The notes under the pieces were generated by a model. That model had not been told where the DNA came from and made no database searches. It saw nothing but the letters and a program-made list of their open reading frames with translations. The translations under genes were made by a program, and so were the position numbers. From assembly GCF_014297595.2 (NCBI RefSeq), contig NZ_CP060414.2, forward strand, positions 1,240,001 to 1,304,000: a stretch of 64,000 nt of DNA, written 5' to 3'. This stretch comes from Neisseria musculi. GTDB lineage: Bacteria; Pseudomonadota; Gammaproteobacteria; Burkholderiales; Neisseriaceae. Shown here one piece after another: positions 1 to 9,407 of the stretch. Every line of letters starts with the position of its first letter. Position 1 is the first letter of the stretch.

Positions 1-195
1 GAACTGATTGCAATAGCAGTCGCCATTACCACGCGCTGCGAGAGTTGCATCAGTGTGCATGCCGAAAAAGCTGTAAAAGCCGGGGCAACCGAAAGCGAGA
101 TTGCCGGAGCGTTGGCAATGGCTATTTCACTCAATGCAGGTGCTGCCTATACATATGCACTGCGTGCACTGGAAGCAGTAGAGAACCAAAGATGA
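1..195 (+). CDS. AhpD/carboxymuconolactone decarboxylase family protein, C-terminal part
   Basis: The gene runs in from outside the window; only the last 64 codons are present, in frame 1, ending in TGA at 193-195. The visible part has the CxxC followed by His signature of the AhpD/CMD fold (Cys-Glu-Ser-Cys, with a His four residues on), then two Ala-rich helices. In this family the CxxC pair and the His form a peroxidase or redox centre, and many members are small cytoplasmic antioxidant enzymes. Which substrate this one uses cannot be said from the fragment. A strong intrinsic terminator follows 75 bp downstream, so it is the last gene of its transcript. Confidence 0.8.
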   Translation, partial: ELIAIAVAITTRCESCISVHAEKAVKAGATESEIAGALAMAISLNAGAAYTYALRALEAVENQR

Positions 196-270
196 CACTG
201 CCCCAAGCCGGCAGACAGTGCCTCCCGATTTTACAGTCACCGCACACTGCCGGGCTGCGGCAAAAAATGT

Positions 271-322
271 AAAACCACACCGGAGAAGCAGCCGGACAAT
301 TGCTTATCCGGTGTGGTTTTTT
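271..322 (+). terminator. Rho-independent terminator after the AhpD-like gene
   Basis: A perfect 14-bp stem (271-284 with 307-320), starting AAAACCACACC on the left and ending GGTGTGGTTTT on the right, runs into a T-rich tail. It is almost symmetric, so it could also work on the minus strand. Confidence 0.85.
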
Positions 323-780
323 ATTTACAATAAGGATATAAACCTTACAGCATCCCGACCAACGATAAAGATCTCCCTCTCTGAGAGGCGGTAAAACCGC
401 ATCCCAATACTCCCTTTTACACTCCTGCCGGATCGGGCTGTCTCCAAAAAGCACCATATCCACCGTCTTAAGAGGTGTTTGGGTGCGCGTTCATACCACT
501 ACTTCTGCTTTTGATGCTCATTCAGCACACCTATAACACGCCATGCAGCAGCTATCCAAATGCAGCAAATCGACTTCACCGCATTGACCGGGACAATCAA
601 AGCAGCACTTTTGCTTTTCTCTGATTACCAATACAGCGGGCCCGCTCAATTTTCTCTACGGTTTTGCCGTACTCCCGCACTTACTGCCTGATTGCTGCCC
701 TGCACCCCAAATGGGCGATAGCTAACCGGCAGCATTCCAGCGATAATAACGCCCCTTTCCCACCTTTACGACAAGCTTTT
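323..780. other. Intergenic stretch without a convincing gene
   Basis: There is no open frame with a recognisable product and no DUS in this 458-bp stretch. The frame of the downstream exporter stays open back to 664, but family length favours the ATG at 781. I see no clear promoter or structured RNA. Confidence 0.4.
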
Positions 781-1404
781 ATGCAGCCTTTTTTCACCGG
801 CCTGATGATTACCGGCGGCCTGATTGCCGCCATCGGTGCACAAAATGCCTTTGTTTTAAAACAAGGCTTGCTCAAACAACATATAGGCTTGGTTGTGTTG
901 CTGTGTTGGCTGTGCGATGTAGTGCTGATTGCGCTGGGCATATTCGGTACCGCCGCCCTGCTTGCCGGCAACCCCGCCGCCTCGGCACTGTTAGCACTGG
1001 CCGGCAGCCTGTTTCTGCTGGCCTATGGCGCGATAAACGCCAAACGCGCTTGGCAGGGCGGCGGGCATTTGGCAGTAAACACCGATGCCGCAGCTGCTTC
1101 CTCGCTGAAAACCGCAACCACCACACTCGCGCTCACCCTGCTCAACCCCCATGTATATATCGACACGGTGGTGTTAATCGGCGGAGCCGCCTCGTCTTTC
1201 AATCAAACAGGCAAAATGCTGTTTCTGCTCGGCTCGCTAACTGCCTCGGCATGTTGGTTTGTTTCGATAGGTTTCGGCGCACGCCTGCTGCTGCCGCTGT
1301 TCCGCCGCGAACGCGTGTGGCAGGTTCTCGAGGGTCTGATTGCCCTGATGATGTTTTATCTGGCATGGAATTTGCTGCAGCAAGCCCTGGCTCTGTTGTT
1401 TTGA
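781..1404 (+). CDS. LysE/ArgO-family amino acid exporter
   Basis: This 207-residue, very hydrophobic protein has about six predicted membrane segments and begins with the family's N-terminal pattern: a Gly-Gly-Leu-Ile segment followed by Gly-Ala-Gln-Asn-Ala-Phe-Val-Leu near residue 20. LysE/ArgO proteins export basic amino acids such as lysine or arginine across the inner membrane. The length matches ArgO (about 205-211 residues). The open frame extends upstream to 664, but the ATG at 781 puts the first membrane helix at its usual place. The substrate is inferred from the family only. A hairpin built from a DUS-like inverted pair ends the gene. Confidence 0.85.
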   Translation: MQPFFTGLMITGGLIAAIGAQNAFVLKQGLLKQHIGLVVLLCWLCDVVLIALGIFGTAALLAGNPAASALLALAGSLFLLAYGAINAKRAWQGGGHLAVNTDAAAASSLKTATTTLALTLLNPHVYIDTVVLIGGAASSFNQTGKMLFLLGSLTASACWFVSIGFGARLLLPLFRRERVWQVLEGLIALMMFYLAWNLLQQALALLF

Positions 1405-1424
1405 TACGGCAAAGCAACCCGTCA

Positions 1425-1458
1425 AAGGCCGTCTAAATCAATATGTTCAGACGGCCTT
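1425..1458 (+). terminator. DUS inverted pair acting as a terminator
   Basis: AAGGCCGTCT at 1425-1434 pairs with AGACGGCCTT at 1449-1458. The left arm is a degenerate uptake sequence (GCCGTCTAAA) and the right arm is a perfect complement copy. Inverted DUS pairs after genes commonly double as terminators in Neisseria. Confidence 0.7.
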
Positions 1459-1618
1459 GAAATATAAAAAACCATATAAAAACAATATAATAAATGGATT
1501 AAACGGCATGCTGTGCGCCGTGCTTTACCAACCCTAACAACCCCGCCGGGCAGAACCCGATATACTGGCTGCCGTTCAGCCGCCTGCGGTATTAACCGGT
1601 TTATGAAAGGATCAAACC

Positions 1619-2104
1619 ATGAAACACATTCTGTTTGCCACCACCCTCGCCGCCACCTTGAGCGCCTGCACCGTAGGCACGCCCGGTATGTCGGTGGGCG
1701 TGGGGGTGGGTACCGGCATAGGCCGCCATGTCGGCTTGGGCACGTCTATCAATATTCCCGTAGGGCTGGACCGCACCCGCACCAGCGGCAACAAAGACGG
1801 CACAAACGTGGTGGAAGAACAAACCGTTACCTATTTCGATGCACAAGGCAACGCCCGCAACCAACCGGTTAAAGGCGGCTTTCACCGCCAACTGGTCGGC
1901 AGGCGCAGCAACGAATACATCGTGCAGGATTTTTACAGCGACAACAACCAAAAACGCACCGACCCCTACACCCTGCCCCGCAGCCGGCTGATGGATTTCC
2001 GCGCCCACCCCGAAAACGGCGCACTGACCACCTATGCCTACAACGGCAACGTGATGCAGCAGCAGATTTTCAAAAACGGCCGGCTGGTGAACGCGAAATA
2101 TTAA
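1619..2104 (+). CDS. Predicted lipoprotein of unknown function
   Basis: This is a 161-residue secreted protein. It has a short basic start (Met-Lys-His), a hydrophobic stretch and a lipobox Leu-Ser-Ala-Cys with the lipidated Cys near residue 17, so it should be processed by signal peptidase II and anchored in a membrane. A glycine/valine-rich segment follows (residues 20-45), then a polar domain with no motif I recognise. Starting at 1619 puts the signal peptide at the N terminus, with an AAAGGA ribosome site about 8 bp upstream. It stands alone between two terminators. I do not know the family. Confidence 0.75.
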   Translation: MKHILFATTLAATLSACTVGTPGMSVGVGVGTGIGRHVGLGTSINIPVGLDRTRTSGNKDGTNVVEEQTVTYFDAQGNARNQPVKGGFHRQLVGRRSNEYIVQDFYSDNNQKRTDPYTLPRSRLMDFRAHPENGALTTYAYNGNVMQQQIFKNGRLVNAKY

Positions 2105-2632
2105 CCGGCGGCTTTTACCGAACCGCCGGCGCAGGCGCGGATTTGATTCATTCTGCCCGATATTTCAGGCGGCAGGCCGCAAGTGCAGGCAACACGGAGC
2201 CTGCCCTGTTACCGCTTGCCGGCCGGCGGAACCGTGCGCCAAGCCAAAAGGCAATATTGCAACGGAAACTCAGGGAGTCTGCGGGCTGCACGGCTTCAGG
2301 CCGTCTGAAAAACGTTTTCAGACGGCCTGAATCTTTTGCCCAATCCCCATTGGTTTTCCATATATCCCGCAACCTTTTCCACCTTAAAGCCGTCTGAAAA
2401 TGCCCAAATCCCGTTATTATCGCGGACGCCTTTATTTTCGGCACCAAGCCGCAGACCGCCGGCAGTGCAGACGATAAGAAGCCTGCCCTGTTACCGCCGG
2501 CGGCCTTAGATTTCTGCCGGCAGAAAAATGACGGAAAACAAACTTTTTGTGGTGTTTCCGGGTTTTGCAAAAGTTTCAGGCCGTCTGAAAACATGATTTT
2601 CAGACGGCCTGAAACACGTTTGTCTGTCAAAC
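2105..2632. repeat. Intergenic region with two DUS pairs and a duplicated unnamed element
   Basis: Inverted DUS pairs lie at 2296-2330 and 2574-2614, with a single DUS near 2389. Around 2185-2217 and 2463-2498 the same motif recurs: AGTGCAG, a variable core, then GCCTGCCCTGTTACCGC. The second pair sits directly after the prfC stop and probably terminates it. No gene is supported here. Confidence 0.55.
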
Positions 2633-4231
<1,599 letters not shown>

Positions 4232-4410
4232 GGTTTCTCTTCAATGATAAATAAACGGTTTCTGTTTAGAGATGCAGCCTCAAACTGCCGCACAGAAACA
4301 GCAGCAAAGCCGGCACAGACGCAGCAGCTTTCAAAATATCTGCTCCCGCCGCAACCGCTTAACCGGAAAACAATGCAGATATTCAATACTCTGCTTTGCA
4401 AAAAACCTCG

Positions 4411-4438
4411 AGGCCGTCTGAAAATTTTCAGACGGCCT
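4411..4438. terminator. DUS inverted pair between prfC and the LysR gene
   Basis: A perfect 14-bp inverted repeat, AGGCCGTCTGAAAA against its complement, has no loop beyond the stem symmetry. It lies upstream of prfC and downstream of the minus-strand LysR gene, so it most likely terminates the LysR transcript. Confidence 0.7.
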
Positions 4439-4556
4439 GCCATACAGTAGGCCGATTAACGGGGCAAGGCGCGGGATTGTATAAAAAAATGCTTGTTTTT
4501 TCAACATGTAAACCGAAACAAGCTAGGCATCGGAGCGCATGCCCCGCGCTTCCCGC

Positions 4557-5435
4557 TCAGCGCCTGCCGGATTTTTCCAGCAGAAAATCCACCATGCTGG
4601 CCACATTGGGGGTGGAGCCCCGGTTTTTGTAATACACCAGATACAGCGGCACGGTATCGACCCTCCATTGCGGCAGCAACCGCACCCAGCCGCCGCTGCG
4701 CAGCATATTGTCGAAACAGGGCAGAAGCGCGATGCCGATGCCGTCTGAAACCATCTGCCCGAGCAGGTTGGCATCGTTGCTGCTGAGTTTGCAGCTGCCC
4801 TGAATATGCACGCAGTGCTGTCTGCAGACAAACCGCCATTCGGGGCCGTCATATTTGTTTAACAGCGTATGCCCGTGCAGCTCGTGCGGGCTTTCGGGGC
4901 AGCCGGCGCGTTGCAGGTAGCTTTCTGCGGCAAACAGCCCCAGCTCGATGTCGGTGAGTTTGCGGGCGACAACGTTGCCGTCTTCGGGCAGGCTCAAGCG
5001 CAGGGAAATATCGATGCCGTCTTGAATCATATTCACTTTTTTATTGTTGATTTCAACTTCCAGCACCACATCGGGATAGCGGCGCATATATTCGGCCAGA
5101 TGCAGCATCAGAAAACCGCGCCCCACTTCTGTGGAAACCGATATCCGCAGCAGCCCACCCGGCGTGTCAAGCCTGCCCTGCACGCCGTTGACCGCCGCTT
5201 CGGCCGCCTGCATCATCTGCTGCGCGCGCAGGTAAAACTGCTCACCCACTTCGTTGAGCAATACACCCCGTCTGCTTCTGTCCATCAATGCCGTGCCCAA
5301 GCCGGCCTCCAAACGGCTGATGCGGCGGCTCAGGCGCGACTTGGGAATATTCGCCAAATCCGCCGCCTTGCTGAAACTGCCCGCCTGCACCACCGCCACA
5401 AACAGGCGGATATCGTTTAAATCCACATTACCCAT
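4557..5435 (-). CDS. LysR-family transcriptional regulator
   Basis: The 292-residue protein begins with a typical LysR winged helix-turn-helix (residues about 5-64, with Ala-Gly-Ser-Phe-Ser-Lys-Ala-Ala and Ser-Arg-Leu-Ser-Arg-Arg-Ile recognition residues), followed by a periplasmic-binding-protein-like effector domain from about residue 90. It is transcribed away from the YcaC-like hydrolase gene, with 157 bp between start codons; that is the usual layout for a LysR protein controlling its divergent neighbour. It is therefore the likely regulator of the 5.6-10 kb cluster, by inference. The effector is unknown. Confidence 0.92.
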   Translation of the reverse strand: MGNVDLNDIRLFVAVVQAGSFSKAADLANIPKSRLSRRISRLEAGLGTALMDRSRRGVLLNEVGEQFYLRAQQMMQAAEAAVNGVQGRLDTPGGLLRISVSTEVGRGFLMLHLAEYMRRYPDVVLEVEINNKKVNMIQDGIDISLRLSLPEDGNVVARKLTDIELGLFAAESYLQRAGCPESPHELHGHTLLNKYDGPEWRFVCRQHCVHIQGSCKLSSNDANLLGQMVSDGIGIALLPCFDNMLRSGGWVRLLPQWRVDTVPLYLVYYKNRGSTPNVASMVDFLLEKSGRR

Positions 5436-5513
5436 CTTGTTTCTTACCCATGTTTGCCGGTTTTTTCCTTTTTTCTGTTCTGTTTTTGCAACTTAAAGTT
5501 TGATTTTTGTATC

Positions 5514-5541
5514 TTGTTGCAAAATTATGCATATCTATAAT
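5514..5541 (+). promoter_or_regulatory. Likely promoter of the hydrolase cluster in the LysR divergent region
   Basis: TTGTTG (5514-5519), a 16-bp spacer and TATAAT (5536-5541) lie about 50 bp before the start codon at 5593. The AT-rich 157-bp region is shared with the divergent LysR gene and is the expected place for LysR binding. The operator itself was not identified. Confidence 0.5.
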
Positions 5542-5592
5542 GCGCCCTGTCAACACGATGTTTTCGAATAAACACTCAATAAGGAAACTGTA

Positions 5593-6273
5593 ATGAGCCA
5601 ACCCGCAAACTTCAACGGCGCCGCGCCGAAAATCGATCCCGCCAACGCCGCGATGCTGTTAATCGACCACCAAAGCGGCCTGTTTAACACCGTGCGCGAT
5701 TTGAACGTGCGCGAGCTGCGCGCCAACGCCGTTACGCTGGCGAAAGTGGCGGCTTTGGCCAAAATGCCGGTAATTACCACCGCTTCGGTGCCGCAAGGCC
5801 CCAACGGCCCCTTGATTCCCGAAATCCACGAAGCCGCGCCGCATGCGCAATACGTTGCCCGCAAAGGCCAGATTAACTCTTGGGACAACCCCGATTTCGT
5901 GGCCGCCGTGAAAGCTACCGGCAAAAAGCAACTCATCATCGCCGGCACTATTACCAGCGTGTGCATGGCCTTCCCCGCCATCTCCGCGATTGCCGAGGGC
6001 TATCAGGTGTTCTGCGTGGTCGATGCTTCCGGCACCTACAGCAAAATGGCGCAGGAAATCACGCTGGCGCGCATCGTGCAGGCAGGAGCCGTGCCGATGG
6101 ACACCGCCGCCGTGTGCTCCGAAATCCAGCAAACCTGGAACCGCCCCGACGCTGCCGAATGGGCAAAAGCCTATGAAGCCGTGTTCCCCGAATACGCGCT
6201 GCTGATTGAAAGCTACATCAAAGCCCGCCAAGTGGAGCACGATGGCGAGCAATTGGATTCCGAGCGCGCCTGA
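5593..6273 (+). CDS. YcaC-like isochorismatase-family cysteine hydrolase
   Basis: The product has 226 residues. The isochorismatase-fold triad is visible as Asp25 (in Ile-Asp-His-Gln), Lys91 and Cys124 (in Thr-Ser-Val-Cys-Met), as in YcaC-type hydrolases; the true substrate of this subgroup is not known. It is cytoplasmic with no signal peptide. An AAGGAAA ribosome site precedes the ATG. It lies divergently from a LysR gene and is followed by a paralogue at 6537 that shares the Asp-His-Gln and [10 protein letters not shown] segments, suggesting a tandem duplication that has diverged. Confidence 0.9.
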   Translation: MSQPANFNGAAPKIDPANAAMLLIDHQSGLFNTVRDLNVRELRANAVTLAKVAALAKMPVITTASVPQGPNGPLIPEIHEAAPHAQYVARKGQINSWDNPDFVAAVKATGKKQLIIAGTITSVCMAFPAISAIAEGYQVFCVVDASGTYSKMAQEITLARIVQAGAVPMDTAAVCSEIQQTWNRPDAAEWAKAYEAVFPEYALLIESYIKARQVEHDGEQLDSERA

Positions 6274-6536
6274 TTGATTTTTTAATCGATCACGTTTTCA
6301 GACGGCCTGCTTTCTATTTCAGACGGCTCACCGGTCGATATTGGGAAAAGGCCGTCTGAAAACCCACCGGCGCAGCCCCAAGCCCGGCCTGCCGGGCAGA
6401 GTGCGGCGGTGTGCAGCCCGATTGCGGCGCACATAATGTATTAATGTATTTTTCCCCTTTCAGACGGCTCACCGGCCAGTGTTCGGACAACAGGCCGTCT
6501 GAAAATTCCAACCCCAACCTCAAAAAGGAAACTTTA
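6274..6536. repeat. Spacer with two DUS-flanked repeat units
   Basis: Two related units occur. TTTCAGACGGCTCACCGG starts both (near 6317 and 6459), and each ends in a DUS in the other orientation (6348-6360 and 6491-6505). A further DUS complement lies at 6295-6309. Each unit can fold as a hairpin. The spacer separates the two YcaC-like genes; an AAAGGAAAC ribosome site for the second one ends it. Confidence 0.6.
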
Positions 6537-7169
6537 ATGGCAAACAAAAAACCCTATATCCGCCTCGACAAAAACGATGCCGCCATGCTGCTGGTCGACC
6601 ACCAAACCGGCCTGCTCTCGCTGGTGCGCGATATCGAACCCGACAAGTTCAAAAACAACGTGCTGGCCACCGCCGATTTGGCCAAATATTTCGGCCTGCC
6701 CACCATTCTCACCACCAGCTTTGAAAACGGCCCCAACGGCCCGCTGGTGCCCGAATTGAAAGAAATCTTTCCCGATGCGCCCTACATCGCCCGCCCCGGC
6801 AACATCAACGCCTGGGACAACGAAGATTTTGTGAAAGCCGTCAAAGCCACCGGCAAAAAACAGCTCATCATCGCCGGCGTGGTAACCGAAGTGTGCGTGG
6901 CCTTCCCAGCGCTTTCCGCCATCGAAGAAGGCTATGATGTGTTTGTGATTACCGATGCTTCCGGCACCTTCAACACCATGACCCGCGATGCTGCGTAGGA
7001 CCGCATGAGCCAAGCCGGCGTGCAGCTGATGACCTGGTTCGGCGCCGCCTGCGAGCTGCACCGCGACTGGCGCAACGACATCGAAGGCTTGGGCGCGCTG
7101 TTCGGCAACCACATCCCCGACTACCGCAACCTGATCACTAGCTTCAACACGCTCACTCAGGGTAAATAA
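6537..7169 (+). pseudogene. Second YcaC-like hydrolase, interrupted by an amber codon
   Basis: The frame from the ATG at 6537 to the TAA at 7167-7169 would give a normal 210-residue hydrolase, but a TAG at 6996-6998 stops it after 153 codons. The reading frame continues without a shift past the stop (Asp-Arg-Met-Ser-Gln-Ala-Gly), so one base explains the break; TGG (Trp), common at this site in relatives as I remember them, would need only a G-to-A change. Asp, Lys and Cys triad positions all lie before the stop. The C-terminal 57 residues, which shape the dimer in this fold, would be lost. A start by suppression or a sequencing error cannot be excluded. Confidence 0.8.
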
Positions 7170-7176
7170 ACGCATT

Positions 7177-7207
7177 AAGGCCGTCTGAAAACTTTTCAGA
7201 CGGCCTG
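7177..7207 (+). terminator. DUS inverted pair after the second hydrolase
   Basis: AAGGCCGTCTGAAAA pairs with its complement, which ends at 7206. It sits 8 bp after the TAA and probably ends the transcript from the LysR-controlled promoter. Confidence 0.7.
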
Positions 7208-7298
7208 TTACCGTTTTGACAGTTAATAAATTGATAATATTGGTAAGAATCTCAAAAAACCATAAGCCGGCCAAAACCTTTACCCGACATTCCTCTCT

Positions 7299-7326
7299 AA
7301 GGTTTGCACAGCAAGGTTTGCACAGC
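7299..7326 (+). repeat. Two tandem 14-bp units upstream of the phase-variable hydrolase
   Basis: AAGGTTTGCACAGC occurs twice head to tail (7299-7312 and 7313-7326), 61 bp before the hydrolase start codon. The unit length equals that of the repeat inside the gene but the sequence differs. A TTGACA hexamer lies upstream at 7216-7221. Confidence 0.7.
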
Positions 7327-7386
7327 GGCTTTTGCAGATATGGCACAAACATCTGTTTTTTAAACATATTCACAAGGAATATCAAA

Positions 7387-8329
7387 ATGAGTTTTGTAAC
7401 CACTCGGGACGGCGTTCAGATTTTCTATAAAGATTGGGGGCCGAAAGATGCAGAAGTATTATTTTTTCATCACGGCTGGCCGCTCAGTTCCGATGATTGG
7501 GACGCACAACTGCCCTATTTCGTTGCCAAAGGCTACCGCGTTATCGCCCATGACCGCCGCGGACACGGCCGCTCAAGCCAAGTGTGGGACGGGCACGATA
7601 TGGATCACTATGCCGATGATGCGGCGGCGGTAGTCGAACACTTGGGCATTCAAAAAGCCGTGCATATCGGGCATTCCACAGGCGGCGGAGAGGTGGTGCG
7701 CTATATCGCCCGCCACGGCGAAAGCCGTGTATCAAAAGCCGTGTATCAAAAGCCGTGTATCAAAAGCCGTGTATCAAAAGCCGTGTATCAAAAGCCGTGT
7801 ATCAAAAGCCGTGTATCAAAAGCCGTGTATCAAAAGCCGTGTATCAAAAGCCGTGTTGGTAAGTGCCGTGCCGCCTTTAATGGTGCAGACAGAAAATAAT
7901 CCTGAAGGGCTGCCCAAAGCATTATTCGATGACTTCCAAAAACAGCTGTTGGCCAACCGCGCCCAGTTTTACTATGATGTTCCCGCCGGCCCTTTCTACG
8001 GCTTTAACCGCCCGGACGCAAAAGTGTCCGAACCGGTTATCCAAAACTGGTGGCAGCAAGGCATGATGGGGGCAGCAAAAGCCCACTACGACGGCATCGC
8101 GGCATTTTCCCAAACCGACTTTACCGAAGATTTGAAAAAAATTACCGTACCCGTGTTGGTGATGCACGGCAGCGGTGACCAAGTCGTCCCATTTGAAATT
8201 TCGGGAAAACGGTCGGCACAACTACTGCAAAACAGTACATTAAAAGTGTATCCGGGCTACTCCCACGGAATGCTCACCATTAATCCTGAAGTGATCAATC
8301 CCGATTTGCTGGCATTTATCCAAAATTGA
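7387..8329 (+). pseudogene. Alpha/beta hydrolase (non-haem chloroperoxidase type), out of frame through a 14-bp repeat
   Basis: The N-terminal part has the alpha/beta-hydrolase oxyanion His-His-Gly-Trp-Pro, and the nucleophile elbow Gly-His-Ser-Thr-Gly-Gly with Ser97. The C-terminal part, in another frame, carries the acid region (Met-His-Gly-Ser-Gly-Asp) and the His of Gly-Tyr-Ser-His-Gly. Between them is a 14-bp tandem repeat. One unit plus the half unit would encode the ordinary family sequence and give about 276 residues, the normal length. The nine units present add 112 bp, which shifts the frame by one. Translation from 7387 therefore runs through repeats of a 14-residue pattern and ends at 7899. 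Copy numbers of 1, 4, 7 or 10 would restore the frame. It is best read as a phase-variable gene in the off state. Enzymes of this family are cofactor-free esterases or perhydrolases. Confidence 0.85.
7724..7856 (+). repeat. 14-bp tandem repeat, nine units plus half, inside the hydrolase gene
   Basis: The unit GCCGTGTATCAAAA repeats with exact 14-bp spacing from 7724, and the tenth copy at 7850 is only GCCGTGT. All units are identical. No frame of the repeat contains a stop, so any copy number reads through it; only the downstream frame depends on copy number. Perfect identity implies recent or ongoing slippage. Confidence 0.97.
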
Positions 8330-8365
8330 AGCCAACCGCTTGAGAACAGACCGGCATGATACGGT

Positions 8366-8399
8366 CAGGCCGTCTGAAAAACAGATTTCAGACGGCCTG
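8366..8399 (+). terminator. DUS inverted pair after the alpha/beta hydrolase
   Basis: CAGGCCGTCTGAAAA and its complement form a hairpin 37 bp after the stop codon of the hydrolase. Confidence 0.7.
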
Positions 8400-8485
8400 C
8401 TGCCGTACCTCAAGCCAAAACTTGCCTTTTCCTGCCACAGGAAACACAATGATACCTTTCCGTTGAATCGTCAAGGACACTCCCC

Positions 8486-9022
8486 ATGACCCAAATCGCC
8501 CTGATTGTCGGCAGCCTGAGCAAACAGTCTATCAACCGCGCCGTGGCCGAACATATTGCCGCGCAGGCACCCGCCGGCGTGGCAGTCGAAGAAGTGCAGA
8601 TCGGCGATCTGCCGCTCTACACGCAAGATCTCGATGCCGAAAGCGTGCCGGCCTACGATCGCGTGCGCGCACAGCTCAAAGCCGCCGATGCCGTGTTAAT
8701 CGTCAGCCCCGAACACAACCGCGCCATGCCTGCCGCCGTGAAAAACATTATCGATATTGCCTCGCGCCCGTTCGGCCAAAGCGTTTGGGCAGGCAAAAAA
8801 GCCGCTGTCGTTACCGCCTCGCCCGGCGGCTACGGCGGCATCAACAGCGGCCTGCAAATCCGCCAAAGCCTGCAACCGCTGGGAGCAGACGTGCTAATCG
8901 CACCCGAAGTGTTTCTCAGCCGCGCCAACGCCGCGCTGGAAAACGGCAAGGTAGCCGATGAGCGCACCGCGCAGTTTTTAAACCAATTCGCCGCCACCTT
9001 TTACGCCTGGGCAGCGCAATAA
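8486..9022 (+). CDS. NAD(P)H-dependent FMN reductase family protein
   Basis: The 178-residue flavodoxin-fold protein has the N-terminal phosphate loop Val-Gly-Ser-Leu-Ser-Lys-Gln-Ser near residue 8, the Pro-Glu-His-Asn flavin loop near residue 75 and a Gly-Gly-Tyr-Gly-Gly loop near residue 113, typical of the NADPH-dependent FMN reductase (ChrR/azoreductase-like) family. Such enzymes reduce flavins, quinones or xenobiotics in the cytoplasm. It is a single gene with DUS hairpins before and after. The physiological substrate is unknown; its place among hydrolases and a glutathione S-transferase suggests detoxification. Confidence 0.88.
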   Translation: MTQIALIVGSLSKQSINRAVAEHIAAQAPAGVAVEEVQIGDLPLYTQDLDAESVPAYDRVRAQLKAADAVLIVSPEHNRAMPAAVKNIIDIASRPFGQSVWAGKKAAVVTASPGGYGGINSGLQIRQSLQPLGADVLIAPEVFLSRANAALENGKVADERTAQFLNQFAATFYAWAAQ

Positions 9023-9029
9023 AAACAAC

Positions 9030-9069
9030 AGGCCGTCTGAAAGCCGGTTGACAGGCTTTCAGACGGCCT
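9030..9069 (+). terminator. Long DUS hairpin after the FMN reductase gene
   Basis: A 16-bp perfect stem (9030-9045 with 9054-9069) contains the DUS in both arms, extended by GCC/GGC, with an 8-base loop. Confidence 0.75.
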
Positions 9070-9106
9070 ATCCGCCCAATCTTTACAACTTTAGAAAGGA
9101 GCCGCC

Positions 9107-9364
9107 GTGCCTGCCCACCCGCCCGAATTTATCGAACAATGCGCCGGCTTCACCGACCTGTTTCTGCAATTGGGGCTGCCTGCCGAACCGCAGGAGATTG
9201 CCGGCTTTATCATGCGGCACCGCCCGCTGCCTGAGTCGGTTTCACTGTCCGATGCGCCGTTTTGGAACACCGCGCAAGCGCAGTTTTTGCAAGAGCAGCG
9301 CCAACTGGACGAGCCGCCGTTCAATATATTGATCGACCAGCTCAGCGAAGCCCTGCGCGGTTAA
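9107..9364 (+). CDS. DUF2789 family protein
   Basis: This 85-residue soluble protein resembles DUF2789 proteins: a Leu-Phe-x-Gln-Leu-Gly-Leu-Pro segment near residue 19, Ile-x-x-Phe-Ile-x-x-His-Arg-Pro, and Asp-Ala-Pro-Phe-Trp near residue 48. Function is unknown. The start is a GTG at 9107 placed 8 bp after AGAAAGGAG, a strong ribosome site; no ATG fits. It lies 43 bp before the glutathione S-transferase gene and is probably co-transcribed with it. Confidence 0.8.
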   Translation: MPAHPPEFIEQCAGFTDLFLQLGLPAEPQEIAGFIMRHRPLPESVSLSDAPFWNTAQAQFLQEQRQLDEPPFNILIDQLSEALRG

Positions 9365-9407
9365 TCTGCTCAAACCCTGTATCCCCCAACCACCGAAAGG
9401 AAACCCC

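Noticed and set aside
6534..7403. A 289-codon minus-strand frame over the second hydrolase
   Set aside because: It is antisense to a recognised enzyme whose plus-strand frame is conserved apart from one stop.
7724..7856. Reading the 14-bp repeats as a CRISPR array
   Set aside because: The units are contiguous and identical with no spacers, and they lie in a coding frame.
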